64,000 nucleotides of DNA from an uncultured Parvularculaceae bacterium (GCA_913055785.1 CAJXLJ010000006.1:1-64000), one strand, 5' to 3'. Positions 44,439 to 52,141 are shown, numbered from the stretch's first letter. Made by a program: numbers and translations. The notes: generated by a model not told the origin, from the sequence alone.

Positions 44439-44831
44439 TTATTGGCTTGGAAGCAGGTCAGGATCTTTCTCTCCTTCTTTTCCCTTTTCTTCTTTGGGAA
44501 TACCGCCAGTCATAACTACGATCGCGTCGGATTTGGCTTTAGCGATGCCATGGGCGATTTTATGACCGTCAGAAAGCGCCGCAGGAAGGTTCAGCGCATA
44601 TCCCATGATCTCTGATACCCTGCTGTGTAATTTCCTTACGCGAGGGTGCAATATAGAACTTTCGGTCTTCAGGATAAAAGACGCAAAGCCGGCTGTGGCT
44701 TTGGCGCATTTCTCAAGCGCAGTCATGCAGGCGCTTTCAGCATCAAGCAAAGCTTGTTGTTCATCCCGTACATCGATTTCTCTTTGAGAGTTCGATGGTT
44801 GCCGGAGTGCGGCGATATTTGATGACGACAT
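44439..44831 (-). CDS. Hypothetical protein, probable operon partner of the membrane-XRE gene
   Basis: 130 aa, no family recognised. Mainly helical (about 20-100), with ALLDAESACMTALEKCAKATAGFASFILKTESSILHPRVRKLHSRVSEIMGYALNLPAALSDGHKIAHG, then a charged tail (KEEKGKEGEKDPDLL). No signal peptide. GGAG precedes ATG 44831. First gene of the unit with 43638-44417. Its small helical design would suit a protein partner, but nothing identifies one. Confidence 0.6.
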   Translation of the reverse strand: MSSSNIAALRQPSNSQREIDVRDEQQALLDAESACMTALEKCAKATAGFASFILKTESSILHPRVRKLHSRVSEIMGYALNLPAALSDGHKIAHGIAKAKSDAIVVMTGGIPKEEKGKEGEKDPDLLPSQ

Positions 44832-45023
44832 TTGAAAGCTCCGTGTTTTACAGCTTTATGGCGACTGAGCCGCCCTCTTTTCCCCTGACAATAAGGATCA
44901 GTTTCTGCATCAACGCAACAAAAAAATCGCAATACGATTAAAATACATCTTTATAGGGAAGATAAACAAATGAACAATTATAAGTTGTGTAATGTTTGAC
45001 CCGGCTATACAGAACGCTCTATT

Positions 45024-45050
45024 CGGGCCTTTTGGCGCAGATGCACCCAA
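45024..45050 (+). repeat. Left terminal inverted repeat of the IS1595-type element
   Basis: Begins CGGGCCTTT, then GGCGCAGATGCACCCAA after one variable base; the reverse complement of 47803-47829 matches at 26 of 27 positions. Confidence 0.85.
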
Positions 45051-45078
45051 CTAAGCGAGATTCAAAATGCTTAGGATG

Positions 45079-46095
45079 TCACAAGCGAAAGGGTTCTTCG
45101 CTGTCTTTGCGCTTATCTTCATACTTCAATCTCCGCTCCTTATAGAACGGGTCCAACAGGGCTTGGATTTGCCACTCTTTAAGAGCGCCGTTGCCCGCAA
45201 TAGTCCGCCTCATTCTGTCGAACGGCCCGCATGGTATGAAGTGCGTGTAATAAGTGAATCGGATACCCCGCCATGTATGGAAAATATCTTGCCATAGCAC
45301 AGCGCCAGTAAAGAAAAGATATTGGCAATTTGGGACCTTTTTTTGAATTTCCTCCCGATCAAAACCAAACCAAAAGGCCTTGTCGATGTTGCCTGGCCCT
45401 ATGATCGAGTTCCATTCAGTAGGGCGCGGAACGTAATGAGAATAAAGCACATCTCCAAATTGGGTGCTGCCAAATATATTTCCCGCAGTTCGCAAACTGA
45501 ATGCCGCGCTAGGCCCCGTATTTCGCAAAACCAGCGCAATTTTTTCGTCATTTCTACCCCATATCCCGATGTCTGCGCCCGAAACTATCAGGAAGGCAGC
45601 ATGTCCGGCTTGTCCGATCTCCCGTTGATCGTTCGCAGTTCTTTCGGCAATCTCGATTTGTTTCTTTCCAACCTGTTGTGTCGTTTCAACAGCGGCCCAT
45701 GCGGCCCGGTTAGCTTGCTGAGTAAGCCAGAGGGTCCAAATGAGCGCCAAAACGCCAATCATAGCGAGAACACTACTGACAAGAGTCCAGTGCGCCATTC
45801 GGGTTTGGGCGAGAAGGTCAAGCTCCGCCGGGCTATCGCAGTAAGCGTTCTGTTTGCTCTCGGCTATATCGGCGGATTTTTTGGCCTCAGGGGCGAGACC
45901 AAAGGTAACCTGACAGTCTGCCTCACAGGTTACGCTGCCTTCATAATTTTTATGCTCTGCGCTTTCATCATAATTATGGAGCCCGTTTAAAATATCAGTG
46001 CATTTCGGCTGATTAAAAAATGCGACGGCCACTACAAGTGCAGCCAATATCCCTAATCCAGCGAGACCGTATGGCAACCAATCGCGCTTAGGCAT
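45079..46095 (-). CDS. Hypothetical membrane protein (IS passenger)
   Basis: 338 aa, no function recognised. One N-terminal TM helix (LAGLGILAALVVAVAFF), a Cys-containing extracytoplasmic stretch (CTDIL ... CEADCQVTF ... YCDS), a second TM helix near residue 110-130 (LVSSVLAMIGVLALIWTLWL), a short coiled-coil-like linker (EIAERTANDQREIGQ) and a beta-rich C-terminal cytoplasmic domain. Its start overlaps the end of the DUF6471-like gene by 43 bp, so the two are coupled. It lies wholly inside the element. Confidence 0.8.
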   Translation of the reverse strand: MPKRDWLPYGLAGLGILAALVVAVAFFNQPKCTDILNGLHNYDESAEHKNYEGSVTCEADCQVTFGLAPEAKKSADIAESKQNAYCDSPAELDLLAQTRMAHWTLVSSVLAMIGVLALIWTLWLTQQANRAAWAAVETTQQVGKKQIEIAERTANDQREIGQAGHAAFLIVSGADIGIWGRNDEKIALVLRNTGPSAAFSLRTAGNIFGSTQFGDVLYSHYVPRPTEWNSIIGPGNIDKAFWFGFDREEIQKKVPNCQYLFFTGAVLWQDIFHTWRGIRFTYYTHFIPCGPFDRMRRTIAGNGALKEWQIQALLDPFYKERRLKYEDKRKDSEEPFRL

Positions 46096-46277
46096 TGTAG
46101 AAGAAATGCGGCGCTGAATTTGCCCCTCCCGACCTTGTTTCTTATGGCCGGTTCTTCCTCGGCCACCCCAATGTCGGCAAGTTTACTTTGCAAGTCTTTG
46201 TAGGAAAGGCCCTGTTTTGTCATTTCAACTCTAAGAAGAGTTTTTGCCTTTTGTTCCCAAGGGGTTAGCGTAGTCAT
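46053..46277 (-). CDS. DUF6471-like small HTH protein (IS passenger)
   Basis: 74 aa, beginning MTTLTPWEQKAKTLLRVEM; the body TKQGLSYKDLQSKLADIGVAEEEPAIRNKVGRGKFSAAFLLQCLSAIGC looks like a DUF6471 XRE-like helix-turn-helix. ATG 46277 gives the family length; the frame is open to 46337. Divergent from the transposase across a dyad-rich 93-bp gap, so it may regulate transposase expression (inference). Confidence 0.8.
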   Translation of the reverse strand: MTTLTPWEQKAKTLLRVEMTKQGLSYKDLQSKLADIGVAEEEPAIRNKVGRGKFSAAFLLQCLSAIGCHTVSLD

Positions 46278-46295
46278 GTAACATTCCTGCGGTAA

Positions 46296-46379
46296 TTGCA
46301 TCATTAATGTTGCATATACCCCTTGAACGTTGCACATTCAAGCAGCACATACGTTGTATAAGCAACGGTAATGATGCAA
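46296..46379. promoter_or_regulatory. Dyad-rich divergent promoter of the IS element
   Basis: A perfect 11-bp inverted repeat TTGCATCATTA (46296-46306) / TAATGATGCAA (46369-46379), the right arm overlapping the transposase ATG. Inside lies CGTTG (46352-46356) / CAACG (46363-46367), plus repeated GTTGCA words. Suits autoregulation by the DUF6471-like protein. Confidence 0.5.
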
Positions 46380-47339
46380 ATGGCCCAACACTTCCTTCTC
46401 TCCGCCGCCTCTAGGGCCCTGAAATTAAAGGACATTTATCAGGCTGGAGAGAACAGGGCTTACGAGACCTTCTGCAAACTGCGCTGGCCTGAAACTGACG
46501 GCGAAGCGGTCTGCCCTCATTGCGGTTGCTGTGACGCCTATTTCCTGAAAAGCCGCCGCCGCTACAAATGCGCAGCCTGCCGCCAGCAGTTCTCGGTTAC
46601 GTCAGGAACAATCCTGCATTCGCGCAAACTGTCGTTTACGGACCTTCTCGCCGCCATGTGCATTCTGGCGAAAGCAGCGAAAGGCGTTTCCTCGCTCCAG
46701 CTTGCGCGCGAACTTGGCATTCATGCGAAGTCGGCATGGGTTCTTGCGCATAAACTCCGCGAAGCGATTGGCGCCGAAGCCCGCGACATCAAACTTGACG
46801 ATGAAGTCGCGATTGACGGTTGCTACGTCGGCGGATCGATCCCTGACCGGAACCTTAAAGCGAACCGTGTTGACCGTCGCTTGAAGCGCTATCAGACCGG
46901 CAAACGCCGTGTCGTCATCGCGATTCGCGAAGGCAAAGAACGCACAATCACTACCGTTGCAAAGAACGAAGCCGAAGGCGTTGAGTTCGCCAAGGCGCGC
47001 CTGCTGCCGGGAACGATTGTCAACGCCGATGAGGCGTCGCAATGGGACATGCTCAACGCGTTGTTTCCGACCGAGCGCATCAATCACAGCGAAGCCTATT
47101 CGCTTAACGGCGTTCACACGAACTTTGTTGAAAGCTATTTCTCGCGCCTTCGCCGCATGGTCGGCGGTCAGCATCACTGGGTTAGCCCGCAGCACCTTCA
47201 TCAATACGCGGCTCACGCTGCTTGGTTAGAAGATCACCGCCGCTCAACAAACGGCGCGCTCGCTGGCCGTATACTCCGCAACGCTCTCGCTTCGCCGGTG
47301 AGCCGCACCTTCTCAGGGCGCTGGCAGAAAGCCGCCTAA
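46371..47339 (+). CDS. IS1595 family transposase (ISXO2-like)
   Basis: 322 aa. N-terminal zinc ribbon (CPHCGCCDAYF...YKCAACRQQFSVTSGTILHSRK), helical DNA-binding part (GVSSLQLARELGIHAKSAWVLAHKLREAI), then the DDE-type core: Asp in DEVAIDGCYVGG, Asp in TIVNADEASQWDML and the late Asn/Glu in HTNFVESYFSRLRRMVGG. It appears full length and intact. Its stop region overlaps by 4 bp the end of the convergent winged-helix gene. Confidence 0.95.
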   Translation: MMQMAQHFLLSAASRALKLKDIYQAGENRAYETFCKLRWPETDGEAVCPHCGCCDAYFLKSRRRYKCAACRQQFSVTSGTILHSRKLSFTDLLAAMCILAKAAKGVSSLQLARELGIHAKSAWVLAHKLREAIGAEARDIKLDDEVAIDGCYVGGSIPDRNLKANRVDRRLKRYQTGKRRVVIAIREGKERTITTVAKNEAEGVEFAKARLLPGTIVNADEASQWDMLNALFPTERINHSEAYSLNGVHTNFVESYFSRLRRMVGGQHHWVSPQHLHQYAAHAAWLEDHRRSTNGALAGRILRNALASPVSRTFSGRWQKAA

Positions 47340-47760
47340 ACCGAAACGACGCGCCAGACACCCACGGCGCTGTCGCCGACCCGCTCGATAACGCCGCGTA
47401 ACTTTTGATGATCCAGCGCTCTGGAGATTTTCAGGCGCAGTTCGCGGTTAAACCGCTTGTCATCATTCTCCCAGCCTTTCTGATCGCAAACCATTTCGAC
47501 CAGATCGCGGAGGCTGACGCCCTCTGGATGCTTTCTGAGAAGCGTCAGGACAATGCGGGGTAGTTCGCCAGTATAAAACAGCCCTGCCGCCCTCGGTTTC
47601 TTGGGGCAAACGCGCCGTCAGGATAATAGCCCAAGTGAAAGAGCGTCGCGTCTAAATGGGCAATGGTCGTTTGCAGATCGCAGACGATCCGCTCGTGGTC
47701 GCGCAGGCGAGACAGGACGTTCTTGCGTTCATTGATGAGGGCTTGCGCGACAGGTTCCAT
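47336..47760 (-). pseudogene. Winged-helix-like IS passenger gene broken by a 1-nt frameshift
   Basis: From ATG 47760 the frame gives 71 aa (MEPVAQALINERKNVLSRLRDHERIV..., a coiled-coil start) and soon stops. Shifting frame at the G4 tract 47603-47606 (C4 on the coding strand) continues PKKPRAAGLFYTGELPRIVL, then VSLRDLVEMVCDQKGW, NRELRLKISRALDHQKLRGV and WRVVSV, ending at 47336. One missing C explains it. The joined protein would be about 141 aa with a winged-helix-like C-terminus. Could be a true mutation, a programmed shift or a sequencing error. Confidence 0.7.
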
Positions 47761-47802
47761 GCGGCGAAACTAGGTCGCGCCGGTCTATCGGTCAGTCAGT
47801 AT

Positions 47803-47829
47803 TTGGGTGCATCTGCGCCTAAAGGCCCG
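47803..47829 (-). repeat. Right terminal inverted repeat of the IS1595-type element
   Basis: Reverse complement begins CGGGCCTTT and matches 45024-45050 with one mismatch in 27 bp. Confidence 0.85.
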
Positions 47830-47841
47830 TAAAAATTTGGA

Positions 47842-47931
47842 TGGCGGACAGGGTGGGATTCGAACCCACGAGACGGTTGCCCGCCTACACGCGTTCCAGG
47901 CGTGCGCCTTCGACCACTCGGCCACCTGTCC
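47842..47931 (-). tRNA. tRNA-Ser (anticodon GGA)
   Basis: 90 nt including an encoded CCA. The acceptor GGACAGG pairs with CCTGTCC; the D-arm GCCGAGTGGTCGAAGGCG, anticodon stem/loop CGCCTGGAACGCG with anticodon GGA, a long variable arm typical of serine tRNA, and GGTTCGAATCC in the T-loop are all clear. Its 3' end faces the accessory half, a classic island boundary. Confidence 0.97.
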
Positions 47932-48252
47932 TTGACCTGCGCAAAAGCGCACGCCGGTCTGTTCATTCGCCGCCTTCGCGGCGGGACGCCTTCGACCACT
48001 CGCCCGTCCTCATCTATAGCGCGCTCGCTGTGTATGGCGTTCGCCTCGCCGCGGAGAAGCGGCGTTTCTTCGTTCCGGGCCGGGCCCTCCCCGAAGAGCC
48101 GCGGACTATAGCGGCGCGCCCCTCCCGCGCAAGGGCGCAAGCGGGTGAAAACGCCGCAGATACCCGGCTTCGCCCGAAGAATTGCGGCCCGGCCCCAGCC
48201 GGGTTATCTTGCCCCTAGAGCGTATCGCGTTAACGATGTTGAGGGGGCCGGC
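47932..48252. other. Gap upstream of tRNA-Ser holding a tRNA fragment
   Basis: No gene seen. It contains the tRNA promoter region and, at 47987-48010, a degenerate copy of the tRNA-Ser 5' half, plus short GC-rich hairpins. Frames here are shadows. Confidence 0.6.
47987..48010 (-). repeat. Partial duplicate of the tRNA-Ser 5' region
   Basis: Positions 47987-48002 repeat exactly the 16 bp of 47905-47920 (minus strand CGAGTGGTCGAAGGCG, the D-arm), and the adjoining minus-strand AGGACGGG resembles the tRNA 5' end GGACAGG. Spacing of 82 bp is about one tRNA length. Probably a decayed tandem tRNA copy or recombination trace. Confidence 0.65.
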
Positions 48253-48525
48253 ATGGCGGTGTTTCGATTTCTTGCTTGGGTATTGGTGGCGCTGGCGGTG
48301 GCGCTCCTTGGGGCGGACGGCATTGCGTCGCTTGAGTCCGGCAAAACGGTGATGCGCTCGACGGCGGACATTCTCAATCTCATGGGCATCGACAGCGCGG
48401 CGATCGTCGAGAACTCCCCCGGCGGCGTCTCCCAGGCGCTCGGCACGATCATGGGCCTCCCGCTCTGGGGCGTTCTGGGCGTGATCGGCGTCGTGATGAC
48501 CCTGATCTTCCGGCCGATGGAATAG
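48253..48525 (+). CDS. Small membrane protein, unknown function
   Basis: 90 aa from ATG 48253 (MAVFRFLAWVLVALAVALLGADG). Two TM helices (about 4-22 and 68-87, LWGVLGVIGVVMTLIF) flank a short polar loop (SLESGKTVMRSTADILNLMGIDSAAIVENSPGGVSQALGTI). GAGGGGG precedes the start. No family recognised; convergent with terC. Confidence 0.75.
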   Translation: MAVFRFLAWVLVALAVALLGADGIASLESGKTVMRSTADILNLMGIDSAAIVENSPGGVSQALGTIMGLPLWGVLGVIGVVMTLIFRPME

Positions 48526-48588
48526 ACGCCGCCCTACCGGACGGCGTCTCCTTAACCGAACTTCCGAAATATCGCACAAGGCGCGACG

Positions 48589-49383
48589 TCAGCCGTGCGC
48601 CCCGAGTTCTTTCGCCCGCTGCGCCTCGAGCTTGTTGCGGTAGCGGGTCTGCACGACCGACACAACCACCATGATGAAAATCACGAAATAGAAGCTCGCC
48701 TTCGACATCGCTTCAACCTTGAAATTGAAGAGCTCCATATGGGCCAGGTGCCCGCCTTCGGTGATCAGAAGCACGCCGACGACGAAAAGAATAAAGAGGC
48801 CGATCACTTCGAACATGCGGTTCTTTTTCAAAAACGCCGACACCTGATCGGCGAGCGCGATCATCATCACGCCGCTGATGATAATTGCGGTCGCGATCAC
48901 CCAGATCACATGCGTCAGCGCAATCGCCGACAGGAGCGAGTCGAAGGAGAAAATGAGATTCATGAAGACGATAAGCAGGATAACGCTGGTCACGGATCGG
49001 GGACGCCGGTCGCCAACCGCTTCAATGTGATCGACCGCAAGAAGATGCATGATCTCCTTGATCGCCGTATACATGATGAAGCCGCCGCCGGCGATCGACA
49101 CAAGCGAATGAAAAGTGAACGTACCTTCGAAGAAGCCATCGAGGATGATGGCGAACAACGGCTCGGTCAGGCTGTTGATCAACCCCAGCACGATGAACAT
49201 CAAGACAAGGCGGAACAGGATCGCGAGCCCGATGCCCATGCGCCGCACGAAACGCTGGCGGGCTTCCGGCACGCGGCTCGACTCAATCGAGATATAGAGC
49301 AGGTTATCGAAGCCCAGCACCGCCTGCAGCATGATCAGCATCAGCAGCGTGAACCAGTTTTCAAGCGCCAGTAAGCTTTCCAT
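48589..49383 (-). CDS. TerC family integral membrane protein
   Basis: 264 aa with seven to eight TM helices. TerC hallmarks: GFDNLLYISIES near the N-terminus and LNLIFSFDSLLSAIAL (aspartates inside helices). TerC/Alx/YkoY proteins act in metal (Mn2+) export at the inner membrane or in tellurite response; which applies is open. ATG 49383 follows AGGAG; upstream residues discarded. Confidence 0.92.
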   Translation of the reverse strand: MESLLALENWFTLLMLIMLQAVLGFDNLLYISIESSRVPEARQRFVRRMGIGLAILFRLVLMFIVLGLINSLTEPLFAIILDGFFEGTFTFHSLVSIAGGGFIMYTAIKEIMHLLAVDHIEAVGDRRPRSVTSVILLIVFMNLIFSFDSLLSAIALTHVIWVIATAIIISGVMMIALADQVSAFLKKNRMFEVIGLFILFVVGVLLITEGGHLAHMELFNFKVEAMSKASFYFVIFIMVVVSVVQTRYRNKLEAQRAKELGAHG

Positions 49384-49649
49384 CGTCTCGCTCTCCTGTT
49401 CGGTTCGAAGAGGGCAATGGGCCATGTTCGTTCGCCCCGCGCAAGCCTTGCGAGAAGGCCAAGCGTGATCTCGCTGTTAACACTTGGCAGGTTGTCCACG
49501 CCGAAACGCAGCCTGGAAGCGACGAACTGAAATCAGGGAAACGTCATTCGCCGAAGCGTTTGCCGCGCGCGCCGAACTGCGGCGCCAACACCTTCTCTTC
49601 GCCCCAAAGCGCGCCTACCTGCAGTCTCGTAACGAGAGAGGAGAATAAA

Positions 49650-49739
49650 ATGACCCGGTTAATCACCATGCTGACAGCTGTCTCGATCGTCATGGTCGCA
49701 CTGTCTCCGGTGGCGTACACCTATTCCCAACTTGTCTGA
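49650..49739 (+). CDS. Candidate 29-residue membrane peptide
   Basis: Short frame MTRLITMLTAVSIVMVALSP followed by VAYTYSQLV, a single hydrophobic helix or signal-like peptide. A strong GAGAGGAGA lies 7 bp before the ATG. It stands alone between terC and kdsB, upstream of which is a 200-bp leader. Could be a small membrane protein; no known family. Confidence 0.45.
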   Translation: MTRLITMLTAVSIVMVALSPVAYTYSQLV

Positions 49740-49823
49740 TCGTCAGATGCGATTGACTTTCCATCGCGCCGGATCCGGCAGACGCCCCCGAAAAGAACGC
49801 AGCGGCGTTCAGTATCGCTGCGT

Positions 49824-50597
49824 TCACCGCCGCCTTTCAGACATGCGAGCGGCGAAGCGCGCATAATCCTCCGGCGTATCGATCCCCGGCGGGGCTTCGC
49901 TGATTACGCCCACGGCTATATCGCCACCCATTTCCAGAATTCTGAGTTGTTCGAGCCGTTCGGCCCGTTCGAGCGCGCCGATTGGCGCTGCAGCGAACCG
50001 CTGAAGATCGGTTTTTGCGTAGGCGTAAACGCCGAGATGCAGAAAATAAGTCTCCGGGGAAACGATCCCTCCCCGCGCGTCTCGCGGCCAGGGGCAGATC
50101 GTACGCGTAAAAAACCGCGCGCGATAAACCTCCGGCGCGAGCTGTTCCCCGAGCAGCGCCTTGACGGCGCTCGGATCGTCCGGCGAACCGGCGCCGGCGC
50201 GCGCCTCAACGGCAAAAGGACAGGCGAGCGTCGCCGCAAAACACGGATAGCCGGATTTGATCTCAATCAGCCGGTCGATGGCCTGCGGGTCGATCTCCGG
50301 CTCGTCACCCTGAAGATTGACGATGATATCCGCCTCCAGCCCCGCCGCCGCTTCTGCAACCCGCGCGCCGCCGGTCTCGTGTTCGCTGCGGGTCATCATC
50401 GCTTCGCCGCCAAACCCCTTAACCGCCTTCAAAATGCGCTCATCATCAGTGGCGACGACGACGCGGCTGGCGCGGACGCATTTCATCGCCTGTTCATAAA
50501 CATGCTGGATGAGCGGCTTGCCAGTTTCGGCGAGCAACGGCTTGCCGGGAAGGCGCGTCGACGCGTACCGCGCCGGAATGACGATTGCGGCGTTCAT
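49824..50597 (-). CDS. kdsB: 3-deoxy-manno-octulosonate cytidylyltransferase (CMP-KDO synthetase)
   Basis: 257 aa. Nucleotide-binding motif PARYASTRLPGKPL, then VNLQGDEPEI (metal Asp), AIDRLIE and HLGVYAYAKTDL. It activates KDO as CMP-KDO for lipopolysaccharide inner core, so the cell makes LPS. Overlaps the VanZ-like gene by 4 bp, forming a minus-strand operon galE-vanZ-kdsB. Confidence 0.96.
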   Translation of the reverse strand: MNAAIVIPARYASTRLPGKPLLAETGKPLIQHVYEQAMKCVRASRVVVATDDERILKAVKGFGGEAMMTRSEHETGGARVAEAAAGLEADIIVNLQGDEPEIDPQAIDRLIEIKSGYPCFAATLACPFAVEARAGAGSPDDPSAVKALLGEQLAPEVYRARFFTRTICPWPRDARGGIVSPETYFLHLGVYAYAKTDLQRFAAAPIGALERAERLEQLRILEMGGDIAVGVISEAPPGIDTPEDYARFAARMSERRR

Positions 50598-51004
50598 CGC
50601 GCGCGCACTTTACGAACAAGCTGCGCCAGAATGTAGGCGCCGATGAAACCTGAAAGCGCGCCGAGCGCATTCGCCAGCCCATCGGCGAATTCCGGCGTGC
50701 GCACGCCGCCGAGCCCTTGCACGCCTTCCAGGATCGCGCCGTATGCGGCGAGCAGGAGCGGCGTCCAGCGCTTGCGTCCGAAGATGAATGTCTCTGCCCA
50801 GAACGCCGCGGCGCCGAGCGCGCCATAGGCTGCAAAATGCCCGATCTTGTCTGCGAATTGCGCGTCGCCGAAAAGGAGCTTCGCCACATAACGCGCCGCC
50901 GCAAAACCGCTCGTGTCATCGGGATTGGGCGTCAGCGTCAAATAGGTGATGAAAACGAGGAGCGCGGCGAAGAGCAGGCGCATCCACAAAAGGCGCGATG
51001 ACAT
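50594..51004 (-). CDS. VanZ-like membrane protein
   Basis: 136 aa, about four TM helices, with VanZ-family segments LTPNP near the N-terminus and DKIGHFAAYGALGAAAFWAE, YGAILEGVQGL. Function of chromosomal VanZ-like proteins is poorly known. ATG 51004 overlaps the galE stop by one base (TGATG-type junction); the frame open to 51046 is not needed. Confidence 0.88.
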   Translation of the reverse strand: MSSRLLWMRLLFAALLVFITYLTLTPNPDDTSGFAAARYVAKLLFGDAQFADKIGHFAAYGALGAAAFWAETFIFGRKRWTPLLLAAYGAILEGVQGLGGVRTPEFADGLANALGALSGFIGAYILAQLVRKVRAR

Positions 51005-51999
51005 CAGACAGCCGCCTCGGCGCAGGCGGAAAGCCGCCGCTCCCACTCGATCGCCGTTTCGACGATAAAATCGATGTCGTCATAGCGCGGCCGCCAATCG
51101 AGCAACGTGCGGATGGCCGCGTTGTCTGCGATCAACTGCGCGGGATCGCCAGGACGCCGGGTGGCGATCTCATGCGGGAGCGGCGCGCCCGTCACCCTTT
51201 CGAATGCTTCCATCACTTCATAAATCGAGTAGCCGCGCCCGTAGCCGCAATTCAGCGTCGCCGACGAGGCGCCTGCGCGCACCCGCTCCAGCGCCCGCAA
51301 ATGCGCGGAAGCAAGATCGGAGACATGTACATAATCGCGGATCGCCGTACCGTCAGGCGTCGGATAGTCGGCGCCGAAAATCTGGAGCTTTTCCTTGCGG
51401 GTTCCGACCGCGATCTGGGCGGCGACCTTGATGAGATGGGTCGGCTTGCCGATTTCACCGGCGCGGCTTTCCGGATCAGCGCCGGCGACGTTGAAATACC
51501 GCAACGTGACGAAACTCAGCCCGTGGGCTTTCGCGGCGTCCTCAAGGATGCGTTCGCTCATCGCCATGGAGGCGCCGTAAGGGGCGATCGACCGGATCGG
51601 CGCCTGTTCGGAGATCGGCACCCGCTCGGGCGTGCCGTAAACCGCCGCCGTTGACGAAAAGATGAAGCGCTTCACCCCGGCGTCGACGCAGGCCCGGATC
51701 AGGGTCAGCGTATTCGCAGTGTTATTCTCATAGTAGTCGAGCGGATGTTTGATCGACTCCGGTATCAGGATCGACCCGGCGAAATGAATGACGTCCGTGA
51801 CATCATGATCGTTGAAGATCCGCGCCAGCGCCGCTGCGTCGCCGGCATCGGCCTCCACAAACGCCGCGCCGTCAGGAACCAGCCGCCGGTCGCCGGTCGA
51901 CAGGTTATCGAGCGCCACCGCGCTTTCCCCTGCGTCCAGCAGGGCGAGCAGCATATGCGAGCCGATATAGCCGGCGCCCCCGGTGACAAGCACGCTCAT
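51004..51999 (-). CDS. galE: UDP-glucose 4-epimerase-like protein with altered active site
   Basis: 331-aa extended SDR, by overall similarity GalE, which interconverts UDP-glucose and UDP-galactose. NAD motif GGAGYIGSH (7-15), SSTAAVYG with the catalytic Ser and Tyr141 are present. However, the YxxxK motif reads YGASM: the catalytic Lys is Met145 (codon at 51567-51565, ATG instead of AAG). This Lys is essential for normal epimerase turnover. The rest of the frame is intact. It could be a nearly inactive or altered-function enzyme, a private mutation, or a base error. Confidence 0.88.
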   Translation of the reverse strand: MSVLVTGGAGYIGSHMLLALLDAGESAVALDNLSTGDRRLVPDGAAFVEADAGDAAALARIFNDHDVTDVIHFAGSILIPESIKHPLDYYENNTANTLTLIRACVDAGVKRFIFSSTAAVYGTPERVPISEQAPIRSIAPYGASMAMSERILEDAAKAHGLSFVTLRYFNVAGADPESRAGEIGKPTHLIKVAAQIAVGTRKEKLQIFGADYPTPDGTAIRDYVHVSDLASAHLRALERVRAGASSATLNCGYGRGYSIYEVMEAFERVTGAPLPHEIATRRPGDPAQLIADNAAIRTLLDWRPRYDDIDFIVETAIEWERRLSACAEAAV

Positions 52000-52141
52000 C
52001 TTGGGTCTCCGCTCCCTTCCCTGATCCGGTTATCGCAGTTCGGTCACAGTTTTGTAATAGCGAAGTTAACGCCTCGCCGATACTCTGACCGCTCAGACAG
52101 TGGTTAAAACCGGCAAACGCCGCATATATTAAAGTCATCAC

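Larger units (their letters stand above)
45024..47829 (+). mobile_element. IS1595-family element with passenger genes
   Basis: About 2.8 kb bounded by 27-bp terminal inverted repeats (45024-45050 and 47803-47829) differing at one position. It carries an IS1595-type transposase, a DUF6471-like small gene, a two-TM protein and a frameshifted winged-helix-like gene. IS1595 members are known to carry passenger genes. I see no 8-bp target duplication (left flank GCTCTATT, right flank TAAAAATT). The right end is 12 bp from the tRNA-Ser 3' end. Confidence 0.8.

Noticed and set aside
45322-45990. 222-codon plus-strand frame inside the IS element
   Set aside because: Antisense to the two-TM passenger gene; no coding signs.
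45016-47837. 8-bp target duplication flanking the IS1595-type element
   Set aside because: Flanks GCTCTATT and TAAAAATT differ; boundaries one base either way do not help.
48595-49374. Plus-strand frame opposite terC, rich in His, Asp and Arg
   Set aside because: Typical antisense shadow of a membrane protein gene; no ribosome-binding site or domain.
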